A DNA stretch of 64,000 bases from Thermoclostridium stercorarium subsp. stercorarium DSM 8532. GTDB taxonomy: Bacteria > Bacillota > Clostridia > DSM-8532. The notes beneath the pieces are model-generated. The model worked only from the letters and a program-made list of their open reading frames with translations, made no database searches and was not told where the DNA came from. The stretch is from NCBI RefSeq assembly GCF_000331995.1, contig NC_020134.1, positions 496,001 to 560,000 on the forward strand, read 5' to 3'. Position numbers and translations under genes: made by a program. Position 1 is the stretch's first letter. Every line of letters begins with the position of its first letter. Shown piece by piece: positions 9,291-18,409 of the stretch.

Positions 9291-9794
9291 ATGAATCCGT
9301 GGCTTTTCAGCTTTCTTGTAAGCCTTGTCCTAGTAATACTGCTTATGGACTTGCAACGGTTAAAAACGAACGTATACGGCGGAATACTGTCTGCTTTGTT
9401 TATGCAGGCGGAGAACATTATTTCGACCGATCTTGAGTTGCTTGAATACAGTTTTGTCCCGCTGAACATGCCTGATATATATTTGTTTTCAAATGAGTTA
9501 AATGTTTTTCTTACCGGGATCGCATTCAATATGGGGATCCTGATTGCGCGTTTTCATCCGCGAAAAACGGGATATCAGCTTTTACATGCATTCATATGGG
9601 CGCTGTTTTTAATTGTTTTTAATCTCACTGCAGAAGCTTTCGGGCTTATAAACTACATCAGGTTTAAACCGTATTTTGTTGTGCGTCAGTTTTTGCTTTT
9701 TCTGTTCATTGCATGGATAAGGAACAACTTTTTCATCGGCGGATCCGGCGGCCCAGGGGGAGAAAAACATGGTGCGCGATATTCTTTCAAATAA
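9291..9794 (+). CDS. CBO0543-like four/five-helix membrane protein, copy 1
   Basis: A 167-residue hydrophobic protein with about five predicted membrane segments (for example WLFSFLVSLVLVILLMDLQR at the N-terminus and FLLFLFIAWIRNNFF at the end). It resembles the small CBO0543-type membrane proteins of spore-forming Firmicutes; no function is established. It is clearly paralogous to the next gene: both share a pattern of W..F..V.... then D..L.....GGI.S, then a FN/F.MGIL... segment, then a P.K.G.QL.H motif. Start set at ATG 9291 with AAGGGG 8 nt upstream, 9 codons inside the longest frame. The 3' end overlaps the next gene by 26 nt, implying translational coupling. Confidence 0.72.
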   Translation: MNPWLFSFLVSLVLVILLMDLQRLKTNVYGGILSALFMQAENIISTDLELLEYSFVPLNMPDIYLFSNELNVFLTGIAFNMGILIARFHPRKTGYQLLHAFIWALFLIVFNLTAEAFGLINYIRFKPYFVVRQFLLFLFIAWIRNNFFIGGSGGPGGEKHGARYSFK

Positions 9795-10239
9795 ATGGTT
9801 TTTTACCTTTGTTGTAGGTTGGATTGTATTTTTTGCCCTTGTGGACTGGCGGTCACTTTCGAAAAACTTTTGGGGCGGAATTATAAGCTGTATCCTCGAA
9901 TTATGGGAGGATGCACTGGCCTATTCGATGGGAATGTATTTTTTCCTCGAGAAAGGACTGGAAATACTGCATGTGTCGGCTTATTTCACTTTTGGGATTA
10001 CACTTACAATGGGGATTTTGTTCGTGCAGTTCCTCCCTGAAAAACCGGGCCTGCAGCTTGTGCATCTGCTGGCCTTTACGGTTGGATTTGTTGTTTTTGA
10101 GGCCATTGTGAAATACGCAGGAATTCTTATCACACCCCACTGGAACTTAACCGCCAGTTTCGTGAATAATCTTCTGATTTTCGGCGGTGTGATGTGGTTC
10201 AACGATTTTTTCAAAAAAAGGGCAGGAAAAAGCGGGTGA
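9769..10239 (+). CDS. CBO0543-like membrane protein, copy 2
   Basis: A 156-residue paralogue of the preceding protein, with segments FFTFVVGWIVFFALVDW, HVSAYFTFGITLTMGILFVQFLP and FVNNLLIFGGVMWF. The shared LP.KPG.QL.H motif after the MGIL helix supports a tandem duplication. RBS GGGGAG lies 6-7 nt before ATG 9769, inside the upstream gene. It is followed 4 nt later by a 31-codon ORF. Function unknown; a role in membrane or sporulation physiology is only a guess. Confidence 0.72.
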   Translation: MVRDILSNKWFFTFVVGWIVFFALVDWRSLSKNFWGGIISCILELWEDALAYSMGMYFFLEKGLEILHVSAYFTFGITLTMGILFVQFLPEKPGLQLVHLLAFTVGFVVFEAIVKYAGILITPHWNLTASFVNNLLIFGGVMWFNDFFKKRAGKSG

Positions 10240-10243
10240 CGGT

Positions 10244-10339
10244 ATGTGGAAATTTTATTGCTTCATAATCCTTGAAGGAATAGCTATTTTTGCATGGTGC
10301 AGGTTCATTAAATGGCTGGATGAGAGGGCTGGACGCTGA
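10244..10339 (+). CDS. Possible 31-residue single-pass membrane protein
   Basis: ATG at 10244, TGA at 10337-10339, beginning 4 nt after the stop of the upstream membrane protein. The peptide starts MWKFYCFIILEGIAIFAW and ends with a charged tail (RFIKWLDERAGR), a classic small transmembrane protein with positive-inside tail. A GGGTGA element lies about 5 nt before the start. It could complete the CBO0543-like cluster as an accessory subunit. No homologue is recognised; coding status rests on position, RBS and composition. Its stop is 2 nt from the stop of the convergent PHP gene, with no terminator between. Confidence 0.45.
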   Translation: MWKFYCFIILEGIAIFAWCRFIKWLDERAGR

Positions 10340-10341
10340 AT

Positions 10342-11019
10342 TCACGGCGTTGTTATGAATTCGATGATTTTATTTTCGCTGAGCATTTCGGCCAGCTCCC
10401 GTGAGTTTTCCGGCGCCTCACCCAGTGCAATGCCGCCGCGCGCAGTGTCCTGCATCTGATGGAAGTCTGAGCCCGCAAGCATTTTAAGGCCGTATTTCTC
10501 GGCATATTCGTAGGCTTTTTCGTTGTATGAGTTATGCCTTGGATTGCCGTTATATACTTCAACACCGTGTAAATATTGCGGCTCGGCAGGCGTTATCATC
10601 GGCCTGAACGGATGGGCCTGGTAAAGAAGTATGGGTGTATTTTCTATAAGTTTTCTGAAATTTTTTAAGCCCATTTCGTACAGCTTTGGATTCCGGTAGA
10701 GAAAATCCGGGTCAAAACCGTAAACAAGATAGTCATTGCTGTTTTCGTCAAATCTGAGTTCTATTCCGAGCAGGACTCTAAGCCCTGTTTTCCTGCCCTC
10801 TTCAAGAGCGGTAAAATAGCCCTTCAGGTACTCATCTATTTTTTGGTTCCAGCTCAGATGCGGCAGCCCTTCAAAATATTCCCGTATATAATGATCTGTA
10901 ATGACGATACCGTGGTAACCCGCTTTTTTATATAATTGCACAACGGTTTTTGCGTCCACCTTCCCACAGGGGCTTGTCTCCGAGGTGTGGACATGGGTGT
11001 CGAACTTAAAGTATTTCAT
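10342..11019 (-). CDS. PHP-domain metal-dependent phosphoesterase
   Basis: A 225-residue PHP (polymerase and histidinol phosphatase) protein. All metal ligands of the fold are visible: FDTHVHTSETS, GIVITDHY, GIELRF, QAHPFRP and AGSDFHQ. PHP proteins of this size hydrolyse phosphate esters in the cytoplasm; the substrate here is unknown. Start set at ATG 11019 rather than the frame start at 11040, because GGAGG (11028-11024) is 4 nt upstream. It is convergent with the membrane protein cluster, tail to tail. Confidence 0.85.
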   Translation of the reverse strand: MKYFKFDTHVHTSETSPCGKVDAKTVVQLYKKAGYHGIVITDHYIREYFEGLPHLSWNQKIDEYLKGYFTALEEGRKTGLRVLLGIELRFDENSNDYLVYGFDPDFLYRNPKLYEMGLKNFRKLIENTPILLYQAHPFRPMITPAEPQYLHGVEVYNGNPRHNSYNEKAYEYAEKYGLKMLAGSDFHQMQDTARGGIALGEAPENSRELAEMLSENKIIEFITTP

Positions 11020-11197
11020 AAGACCTCCACAAAGTAACAAATATTTATTTTTTATTTTAGTATATTAAAAGGTTCGACGAAAGCTTATTTTAAAATAATA
11101 GTTAAAAAAAGGCCTGAAAGCAATAGAATAATTTAAAAAGCCGTGTGGTCAGGATAAAACAAGATAAATCATCAAAGAACACAAAAAAACATTATGA

Positions 11198-11203
11198 TAT
11201 AAT
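11198..11203 (+). promoter_or_regulatory. Extended -10 element of the DeoR-importer operon
   Basis: A perfect TATAAT with TGA immediately upstream (extended -10), 51 nt before the DeoR start. No good -35 is present at the usual distance. The 11020-11254 interval otherwise holds only AT-rich sequence. Confidence 0.5.
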
Positions 11204-11254
11204 AAGTAATGAAAGACCATTTCCAAGTACTGAAAAGATTTGAAGGAGTGTAAT

Positions 11255-12022
11255 ATGTTCGCCATAGAAAGACAGAACAAAATCAAGGAGATACTTTTTA
11301 AGGAAAAAAGGGTGGATGTTTACGAGCTGAGCAAAAGGTTTTCGGTCACCGAAGTTACCATTCGAAGGGATCTGGATAAGCTCGAAAAAGAGGGGTTTTT
11401 AATTAAAACATACGGAGGAGCGGTATTAAAGGAAGATTTCTCGCCGGGAAATGAACCGTATGCTGAAGACGAAACTTTGGAAGAAAAAAAGCTTATAGGC
11501 AAAATTGCTGCTCAGATGATAGAAAACGATGAGGCTGTATATTTAAGCCCGGGTAATACATGTCTTGAAATTGCGAGAAACATCAGAAATAAAAAACTTA
11601 CCGTGGTTACGAATGATATAATGATAGGAGCGGCGTTAAAGGATTGTGCCGGTATAAAAGTAATCATCACCGGAGGGGATTTGATTCACTCAACCGGGAC
11701 TTTGGTGGGTGAATTTGCTTTGAATACACTTAAAAATATATTTATAAATAAAGCTTTTATAGGTGTTAAGGGGATTCATTTTGAATCGGGCTTTACGGTA
11801 AATAGTCATGAGGAGGTAAGGGTTTTTCAGGAGATAAAAAGGATATCCAATGAAATAATTGTGGTTGCGGACTATACCAAGTTTAACCGTACTGCTTTTG
11901 CAAAGCTGGGCGATATTACAATGGCCAGAAAGATAATTACAAATAAACAAATACCCGACGAGTACAAAAAATTTTTCTTTGAAAACAACATAAAACTTTA
12001 TACCGCCTATGAGTTTAAATAG
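11255..12022 (+). CDS. DeoR-family transcriptional regulator
   Basis: A 255-residue sugar-metabolism regulator. The N-terminal DeoR winged helix-turn-helix is clear (VDVYELSKRFSVTEVTIRRD, then LEKEGFLIKTYGGAV), followed by the DeoRC sugar-phosphate sensor domain (SPGNTCLEIAR, VTNDIMIGAAL, ITGGDLIHSTGTLVGEFA, GVKGIHFESGFTV). Such regulators usually repress the sugar operon next to them and are relieved by a phosphorylated intermediate. It heads a run of five transporter genes 40 bp to 140 bp apart, so it likely controls the importer. Start at ATG 11255, AAGGAG 6 nt upstream. Confidence 0.9.
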   Translation: MFAIERQNKIKEILFKEKRVDVYELSKRFSVTEVTIRRDLDKLEKEGFLIKTYGGAVLKEDFSPGNEPYAEDETLEEKKLIGKIAAQMIENDEAVYLSPGNTCLEIARNIRNKKLTVVTNDIMIGAALKDCAGIKVIITGGDLIHSTGTLVGEFALNTLKNIFINKAFIGVKGIHFESGFTVNSHEEVRVFQEIKRISNEIIVVADYTKFNRTAFAKLGDITMARKIITNKQIPDEYKKFFFENNIKLYTAYEFK

Positions 12023-12063
12023 CCGTTTTGATTAAACGTGTCAGAAGAAAAGAGGTAATAACA

Positions 12064-13557
12064 GTGTACGCTTTTCTGGAAATGAGAAATATAACAAAGT
12101 ATTTTAACGGAAACAAAGTCCTGGATAAATGCAGTTTATCGGTAAACCAGGGTGAAGTCCATGCGTTGGTAGGCGAGAACGGAGCGGGAAAATCCACTCT
12201 GATGAAGATACTGGCCGGTTTGTTTACTCCCGACGAAGGTGAAATTCTGCTTAACGGGAAGAAGGTAAATATTACAACACCGAAACAAAGCCAGGATCTT
12301 GGCATAGCAATGATATATCAGGAAGTAAGACTGTTTTCGGATTTGAGTATAGCCGAGAATATCTTTATAAATCGGCAACCGCTGAAGTCTCCGAAATTCC
12401 TTCGTTTGATAGACTGGAACAAAGTTTATTCAGAAACCACGGATTATCTGAAACACTTTTCTCTTGACATAGATCCCCACACTCCGGTTAAAAACCTTAG
12501 CACAGGCCAGCAGAAATTTGTCGAGATTATAAAGGCCCTGTCCCAGAATGCAAACGTAATAATCATGGACGAGCCTACCAGTGCCCTGACCGAACAGGAG
12601 ATTGACGTTTTGTTTGATGTGATCAGGACTCTTAAAAGCATTGGAAAAACGGTAATTTATATATCCCACAGAATACAGGAAATCAAAATGATAGCTGACA
12701 GGGTTACAATAATCCGTGACGGAAAGATTATACAAACCAGTGACGTGAAATCAGTTGACATTAATACCATTATTAAAACCATGGCGGACAGGGAGATTGA
12801 AGACCGTTACCCTAAACTTAATATAAAACCCGGCCCGGTTGTTTTTTCCGCACGGAATATTAATTTTGAAGGCAGGATATCTGACGTCAGTTTTGACGTA
12901 AGGAAGGGCGAAATATTCGGAATTACCGGTTTAAGCGGTTCAGGAAGAAGGACCCTGGCAAGAGTGCTTTTCGGAATAGACGGTCCGTACGGCGGGGTAA
13001 TTGAAATAAACGGGAAAAAGCTAAAAAATATTACGCCGAAGATTGCGAAAAAAAATGGCTTATGCTTTGTAACGGGTATAGGGACCGGGGAAGGCCTGAT
13101 AAATAACATGGAAATATCAAAGAATATAACAATAACCGATTTGCTGCGCGTTTCAAGGTTTGGCGTGATAGACAGCGGCAGGGAGTTTAACATTGCGAGG
13201 GATTATATAAAAAGGCTTGAAATACAGGCGTCTGAAAAGGAAAATGTGGACAATCTGAGCGGGGGAATGCAGAAAAAGGTCATTTTTGCAAAATGGCTGT
13301 TTGCGAATGCAAAAATATTAATAATTGACGAGCCCACCGCAGGTATTGACATAAGCTCCAAAGTGGACATCTACAATATCATTAATGAGCTTGTCCTGTC
13401 GGGTTCCTCAATAATAATGATCTCTTCGGATTTTTCTGAAATCATCGGCATGTGCGACCGGGTTGCGGTAATGTATAACGGCAGAATTCAGAAAATACTT
13501 TCCCGGGACGAGTGCACTCAGGAAAAAATACTGTATTACGCTTCGGGCGGAAAATGA
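12064..13557 (+). CDS. CUT2-type sugar ABC transporter, double ATPase 1
   Basis: A 497-residue protein with two fused nucleotide-binding domains, as in RbsA/MglA/RhaT. Domain 1 has Walker A GENGAGKST, signature LSTGQQKFVEI (LSGGQ variant) and Walker B VIIMDEPTSAL. Domain 2 has a degenerate Walker A (SGSGRRTL, Lys replaced by Arg), signature LSGGMQKK and Walker B ILIIDEPTAG. Degenerate second Walker A is common in CUT2 ATPases. Start set at GTG 12064 with AGAGGT 7 nt upstream, 12 codons inside the longest frame. A second complete double ATPase follows 96 bp later, which is unusual for this importer class. Confidence 0.9.
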   Translation: MYAFLEMRNITKYFNGNKVLDKCSLSVNQGEVHALVGENGAGKSTLMKILAGLFTPDEGEILLNGKKVNITTPKQSQDLGIAMIYQEVRLFSDLSIAENIFINRQPLKSPKFLRLIDWNKVYSETTDYLKHFSLDIDPHTPVKNLSTGQQKFVEIIKALSQNANVIIMDEPTSALTEQEIDVLFDVIRTLKSIGKTVIYISHRIQEIKMIADRVTIIRDGKIIQTSDVKSVDINTIIKTMADREIEDRYPKLNIKPGPVVFSARNINFEGRISDVSFDVRKGEIFGITGLSGSGRRTLARVLFGIDGPYGGVIEINGKKLKNITPKIAKKNGLCFVTGIGTGEGLINNMEISKNITITDLLRVSRFGVIDSGREFNIARDYIKRLEIQASEKENVDNLSGGMQKKVIFAKWLFANAKILIIDEPTAGIDISSKVDIYNIINELVLSGSSIIMISSDFSEIIGMCDRVAVMYNGRIQKILSRDECTQEKILYYASGGK

Positions 13558-13653
13558 TATTGACATTAACAGCTGGCCGGTTTATAATTAATCATGAATG
13601 AACATAAACGAAAACGAAAGAACATGAAAATAATCCCGACAGGATGATAAAAT

Positions 13654-15153
13654 ATGTCTGATTATGTTCTTGCCATGAAAGGAATAACAAAATCCTTTCC
13701 GGGGGTCAAAGCGCTGGACGGCGTGGATTTTCAGCTAAAGTACGGCGAGACGCACGTCATAATGGGTGAAAACGGGGCAGGTAAGTCAACGTTTATAAAG
13801 ATCATTACCGGTGTGCACAGTCTGGACGAAGGGGAAATCTATTTATACGGAAATAAGGTAAATATCAGAACTCCGAGAGATTCCCTTGATTTGGGCATTG
13901 CGGCAATATATCAGCACAGTACCGGGTATCCCGACTTAAGCGTTACCGAAAATATCTTTATAGGTCATGAAAAGATAAGCAGACACACAAAAACCATATT
14001 ATGGAATGAAATGCACGAAGAAGCCGAAAAGTTACTGAAAATGCTTGGGGCTGATTTCGATCCCCGGGTCCGGCTTGGCGCGTTGAGCGTTGCACAGCAG
14101 CAGATAGTTGAAATTGCCAAAGCGCTGTCTACCAATGCAAAAATAATTATTATGGATGAACCGACAGCCGCCCTTACGAAAAGGGAAAGCGAGCAGCTCT
14201 ACAAAATTGTTGAGCAACTCAAGAAACGAGGCACTTCCATCATATTCATTTCCCATCGTTTTGAAGATATGTACAGATTGGCCGACAGGGTTACCGTTCT
14301 CCGTGACGGAAAATATATCGGCACATGGAATAGGGACGAAATCAATACCAACGATATAATTGTGGCGATGGTGGGAAGAGAAATAAATCAGATTTTCCCA
14401 CCAAAAAAAACCGTTATCGGTGAAGAATTGTTCCGCGTTGAAAATTTAAGCAAAACCGGATATTTCAAGGACATTTCCTTCAGTGTGCACAAGGGTGAAA
14501 TTGTCGGGCTGACGGGTTTGGTGGGTGCCGGAAGATCCGAAGTCTGTCAGGCAATTTTCGGAATAACCCACCTTGACAGCGGTTCAGTCTACATTGAAGG
14601 AAAGGAAGTAAAAATTACAAGCCCGCTTCAGGCAATGGAGCTGGGAATTGGTTATCTTCCTGAAGACAGGCAGAAACAGGGATTAATCCTTGGCTGGGAT
14701 ATAGAAAAAAACATAACCCTGCCCACTTTGGACAAATACGCAAATAAAGGCTGGCTGAACCCCGAGCAGGAGAAAGAAGTGGCCGAAGAGTATGCGCGGA
14801 AACTGAAAGTCAAGGCAAACGATGTAACGGTTCCTGTCAGCTCACTATCGGGCGGTAATCAGCAAAAAGTGATAATTGCGAAACTCCTTGCCACAAATTT
14901 AAAAGTCATTATACTTGATGAGCCGACTAAAGGCGTGGATGTCGGAGCAAAAGTTGCAATATATGAGATCATTAATTCCCTTGCCGAACAGGGATACGGT
15001 ATTGTCATGGTATCCTCAGAAATGCCTGAAATACTTGGAATGTGTGACAAGATTGTCGTCATGAGGGAAGGAAGGATAACCGACGTTTTCGACCGAAAAG
15101 AGGCGACGTCTGAAAAAATACTTGAAGCGTCGGTCAGCACAAAAGCGGGGTAA
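13654..15153 (+). CDS. CUT2-type sugar ABC transporter, double ATPase 2
   Basis: A 499-residue double-NBD ATPase. Domain 1: Walker A GENGAGKST, signature LSVAQQQIVEIAKAL, Walker B IIMDEPTAAL. Domain 2: degenerate Walker A GLVGAGRSE, LPEDRQKQGLILG (family hallmark), LSGGNQQK, Walker B VIILDEPTKGVDVG. This is the more canonical RbsA/RhaT-like copy and probably energises the two permeases downstream. RBS AGGATG about 7 nt before ATG. Its first-domain signature deviates (LSVAQQ) from LSGGQ, as in many RbsA proteins. Confidence 0.92.
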   Translation: MSDYVLAMKGITKSFPGVKALDGVDFQLKYGETHVIMGENGAGKSTFIKIITGVHSLDEGEIYLYGNKVNIRTPRDSLDLGIAAIYQHSTGYPDLSVTENIFIGHEKISRHTKTILWNEMHEEAEKLLKMLGADFDPRVRLGALSVAQQQIVEIAKALSTNAKIIIMDEPTAALTKRESEQLYKIVEQLKKRGTSIIFISHRFEDMYRLADRVTVLRDGKYIGTWNRDEINTNDIIVAMVGREINQIFPPKKTVIGEELFRVENLSKTGYFKDISFSVHKGEIVGLTGLVGAGRSEVCQAIFGITHLDSGSVYIEGKEVKITSPLQAMELGIGYLPEDRQKQGLILGWDIEKNITLPTLDKYANKGWLNPEQEKEVAEEYARKLKVKANDVTVPVSSLSGGNQQKVIIAKLLATNLKVIILDEPTKGVDVGAKVAIYEIINSLAEQGYGIVMVSSEMPEILGMCDKIVVMREGRITDVFDRKEATSEKILEASVSTKAG

Positions 15154-15182
15154 GCCACTTCATTATTCAAAGGGGGACCAGT

Positions 15183-16190
15183 ATGACCCGGAAAGTTAAG
15201 TCGGGAATATTGAACGGAAAAAGCATAACCGAATTCAGGGAACTTGGCCTGCTTATTTTTATTATCATACTGTCTGTTTCGGTACAGCTGAGAAATCCCG
15301 AATTTCTTACACTTGAAAATATTAACGACATGCTGACGAATACTGCGATATTAAGCATACTTTCAGTGGGTATGATGATGATTATCATAACAAGGGGAAT
15401 AGATTTATCTATAGGCTCTTCATTGGCGTTGGCCGGTATGATATCGGCGCTTGCCGTAAGTAAGTATCAGAATTTGAGTCCGTTTGTTGCGATTCTTATA
15501 GGAGTTGCCGTCGGGCTGGCATGTGGAGTTATTAACGGCCTTCTCATTTCAAAGGGCGGAGTTTTTCCCATTATTACCACACTGGGAATGATGAATGCTT
15601 ACAGGGGACTGACCTATATAATAAGCGGCGGAAGATGGGTAAGCGCGCACCAGATGCCCGCAAGCTTCAAAGCCATTGCAACGGGAAAAATACTCGGAAT
15701 CAACAATTTGGTTTTTATCGCCGTCATCGTATACGTTGTTTTTTACTATTTTATAAATTACACAAGAACAGGCCGGAAAATTTACGCCGTGGGAAGCAAT
15801 CCCGAATCCGCAAAGGTGAGCGGCATTAACAACGAGCGGATATTATTCATGGTATATACAATTATGGGCGCACTGGCCGGCCTCGCGGGTGTGATGTGGG
15901 TGTCGAAGTTTGCTTCGGCACAGGGGGATACGGCTTCGGGCTATGAAATGAATGTAATTGCTGCGTGTGTACTGGGCGGGGTCAGTATTGACGGCGGTTC
16001 GGGGAAAGTGTCAGGTGTAGTTTTAGGCTCTTTGTTATTTGGAATGCTTGAAAACGCCCTGCCGATGATTAACGTGTCTCCTTTCTGGCAGAAGGCTCTC
16101 CAGGGCGTGATCATACTGGTGGCGGTTATTGTCAACGTACTTGTTAAACGCAGCGTGGACCGTAAAAATCTTATGGGGAGGAAAATTTAG
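15183..16190 (+). CDS. CUT2 sugar ABC transporter permease 1 (RhaP/RbsC-like)
   Basis: A 335-residue inner-membrane permease of the BPD_transp_2 family. About 8-10 hydrophobic helices; family motifs ITRGIDLSIGSSLALAGM, GLACGVINGLLISKGGVFPIITTLGMM, YAVGSNPESAKVSGI and AACVLGGVSIDGGSGKVSGV are all present. RBS AGGGGG 6-7 nt upstream of ATG. It probably forms a heterodimer with the next permease, 2 nt downstream. Confidence 0.93.
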   Translation: MTRKVKSGILNGKSITEFRELGLLIFIIILSVSVQLRNPEFLTLENINDMLTNTAILSILSVGMMMIIITRGIDLSIGSSLALAGMISALAVSKYQNLSPFVAILIGVAVGLACGVINGLLISKGGVFPIITTLGMMNAYRGLTYIISGGRWVSAHQMPASFKAIATGKILGINNLVFIAVIVYVVFYYFINYTRTGRKIYAVGSNPESAKVSGINNERILFMVYTIMGALAGLAGVMWVSKFASAQGDTASGYEMNVIAACVLGGVSIDGGSGKVSGVVLGSLLFGMLENALPMINVSPFWQKALQGVIILVAVIVNVLVKRSVDRKNLMGRKI

Positions 16191-16192
16191 TC

Positions 16193-17182
16193 ATGCACGC
16201 TCAAACGGTGTTTTCGAAGAAGACCCTTAACACCCGAAAAATCTTTTTCCAGTGGGAATGGATGCTGGTTTTGATATTTATATTGATAAATATAATTAAC
16301 TCACTGATATCCCCATATTACCTTAATGCCGGTAATTTGCTCAACGCTACGATGACATTTATGGACAAGGCTTTTATCCTGCTCCCCATGACCTTTGTCA
16401 TCATTTTGGGCGCGATTGACATTTCGGTTGGTTCCATTGTTGCGTTGTCGGCGGTAATAATGGCGGTTTTATACAACACAGGTGTACCGATGCCCGTGGC
16501 AATGGCCGTCTGTATTGCCGTAGGCACTTTATGCGGCTTTATTAACGGCATTCTGATTGTAAAGTTTAAAGAACTTTCTGCGATGATTGTAACTCTTTCC
16601 ACAATGATAATTTACCGTGGCATTGCATACATAATTCTTGAAGACAGGGCTGCGGGGAAATTCCCGGCGTGGTACACATTTTTGGGATGGGGGTATGTAG
16701 CCGGGATACCGTTCAGCCTAATTGTTTTTGCCGGTCTGGCGGTTATATTCGGGCTTGTTCTGCATAAAACCACTTTCGGAAGAAGAGTGTATGCGATAGG
16801 GAACAATGCCGTCGCAAGCAGATATTCGGGGATCGAAGTGGATAAAATCAAACTGATAATTTTTACCGTGACCGGTACCATGTCCGCTGTAGCGGCTTTG
16901 TTTCTGTCTTCCCGAATGGGAAGTGTAAGGCCCAACGTCGCTACGGGATACGAAATGGAGGTTATTGCCGCCGTTGTATTGGGCGGTGTAAGTTCGCAGG
17001 GCGGAAAAGGCCGTATGATAGGTGCCGTATTGGCTTTGTTCGTAATAGGCTTTTTAAGATATGGGCTTGGACTGATCAACATATCGTCTCAGGTTTTGTT
17101 AATCATTATCGGACTGCTGCTTGTTTTCGCGGTATTAATCCCAAATGTCCGCAGCAAGTTAAAAATTAAAGTGAGGCGTTAA
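16193..17182 (+). CDS. CUT2 sugar ABC transporter permease 2 (RhaQ/RbsC-like)
   Basis: A 329-residue paralogue of permease 1, with LGAIDISVGSIVALSAVIM, GTLCGFINGILIVKFKELSAMIVTLS, YAIGNNAVASRYSGI and AAVVLGGVSSQGGKGRMIGA. The pair of non-identical permeases is the rhamnose-type (RhaP/RhaQ) arrangement. It begins 2 nt after the stop of permease 1, with GGAGG about 13 nt upstream, so translational coupling is likely. Confidence 0.93.
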   Translation: MHAQTVFSKKTLNTRKIFFQWEWMLVLIFILINIINSLISPYYLNAGNLLNATMTFMDKAFILLPMTFVIILGAIDISVGSIVALSAVIMAVLYNTGVPMPVAMAVCIAVGTLCGFINGILIVKFKELSAMIVTLSTMIIYRGIAYIILEDRAAGKFPAWYTFLGWGYVAGIPFSLIVFAGLAVIFGLVLHKTTFGRRVYAIGNNAVASRYSGIEVDKIKLIIFTVTGTMSAVAALFLSSRMGSVRPNVATGYEMEVIAAVVLGGVSSQGGKGRMIGAVLALFVIGFLRYGLGLINISSQVLLIIIGLLLVFAVLIPNVRSKLKIKVRR

Positions 17183-17320
17183 TGACCGGGTTTGATGATT
17201 TGTTAACGCAAGCCGGTATATAAAAAATTATGCCGGTCAGGCTTTTCTGTTCCCTGAATGCTGAAGCATGCCTGTGATTCAAATTTAATTTTTGATAAAT
17301 AGAAAAGGAGGTAAAGTATT

Positions 17321-18349
17321 ATGCGCAAGATTATTGCGGTAATCATGTCAGTCCTGCTGGTCGTATCAATGCTCGCAGCATGTTCGCAGCCTACGCGGCA
17401 GACCGGTGGAGGTGGGGCCAAAAAGAAGTATGCAATCATAGTAAAAAGCACAGGAAATCCGTTTAACGAAAAGCAGATTGAGGGCTTCAGGGAAGCTATT
17501 GAAGAACTGGGCGGAGAAGTAATTGCCAAGGCACCCGATCAGCCCACGGCGGAAGCGCAGATCCAGATGATTGAGGAACTGATTGCGCAGAAGGTTGATG
17601 CGATCGCAATCGCAGCCAATGATCCCGACGCTCTGCAGCCGGCACTTCAGAAAGCCATGAAACAGGGGATTAAAGTGCTGTCCTTTGATTCTGCGGTAAA
17701 CTCCCAAAGTAGAATGGTACATGTAAACCAGGCTGATGCAGAGAGAATCGGGAGAATTCAGATACAGGCAATTTACGAGATGATTGGCGGTGAAGGTGAT
17801 ATCGCCATTTTAAGTGCAACATCACAGGCTACAAACCAGAACACATGGATAGAATGGATGAAGGAAGAATTAAAGGATCCGAAATATTCCAAAATCAATC
17901 TCGTCAAAATTGCATATGGCGATGATTTAAGGGACAAAAGCGTGTCTGAAACCGAAGCATTGCTGAAATCGTTCCCCAACCTGAAAGGAATAATAGCTCC
18001 GACGACCGTAGGTATTGCCGCTGCCGCGAAAGTCCTTACCGATAAGGGGCTTAAAGGGCAGGTTCAGCTCACCGGCCTTGGTTTGCCGAGTGAAATGGCG
18101 GAGTATATAAAAAACGGCGTGTGTCAGTGGATGTATCTCTGGAATCCCATCGATGTCGGTTATTTGGCGGGATATACCGCTCATGCGCTGGTTGAAGGGA
18201 AAATAACAGGCAAGGAAGGAGAGAAGTTCGAAGCGGGAAGGCTTGGCGAAAAGGAAGTTATTAAGGTTGATGACGGAACCGAAATAATGCTGGGTGATCC
18301 CTTCAGGTTTGACATAAACAATATAGATGAATGGAAAGATGTATATTAA
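17321..18349 (+). CDS. RhaS-like sugar-binding lipoprotein (rhamnose-type ABC importer)
   Basis: A 342-residue periplasmic-binding-fold lipoprotein. Signal peptide with lipobox MLAAC (Cys21), then the two-lobe Peripla_BP_4 fold. The C-terminal half (IAPTTVGIAAAAKVL, GLGLPSEMAEYIKNG, LWNPIDVGYLAGYTAHALV, then the FEAGRLGE and NID.W segments) closely follows what I know of RhaS, the rhamnose-binding protein. Specificity for rhamnose is inferred, since no rhamnose isomerase, kinase or aldolase gene is in the window. RBS AAGGAGG 11 nt upstream. The 138-bp gap before it contains an imperfect CCGGTATA/TATGCCGG stem-loop that could stabilise this mRNA segment, giving the usual excess of binding protein. 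Confidence 0.88.
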   Translation: MRKIIAVIMSVLLVVSMLAACSQPTRQTGGGGAKKKYAIIVKSTGNPFNEKQIEGFREAIEELGGEVIAKAPDQPTAEAQIQMIEELIAQKVDAIAIAANDPDALQPALQKAMKQGIKVLSFDSAVNSQSRMVHVNQADAERIGRIQIQAIYEMIGGEGDIAILSATSQATNQNTWIEWMKEELKDPKYSKINLVKIAYGDDLRDKSVSETEALLKSFPNLKGIIAPTTVGIAAAAKVLTDKGLKGQVQLTGLGLPSEMAEYIKNGVCQWMYLWNPIDVGYLAGYTAHALVEGKITGKEGEKFEAGRLGEKEVIKVDDGTEIMLGDPFRFDINNIDEWKDVY

Positions 18350-18370
18350 TGAATAACATGCATTGGAGAA

Positions 18371-18407
18371 AATCCCCGATGGGTGTAAACCCGTCGGGGA
18401 TTTTTTA
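18371..18407. terminator. Intrinsic terminator after the RhaS-like gene
   Basis: Arms AATCCCCGA and TCGGGGATT with extra GGGT/ACCC pairs and a short GTAA loop, followed by TTTTTT. It ends 3 bp before the stop of the convergent membrane-protein gene and may serve both. Confidence 0.88.
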
Positions 18408-18409
18408 TT

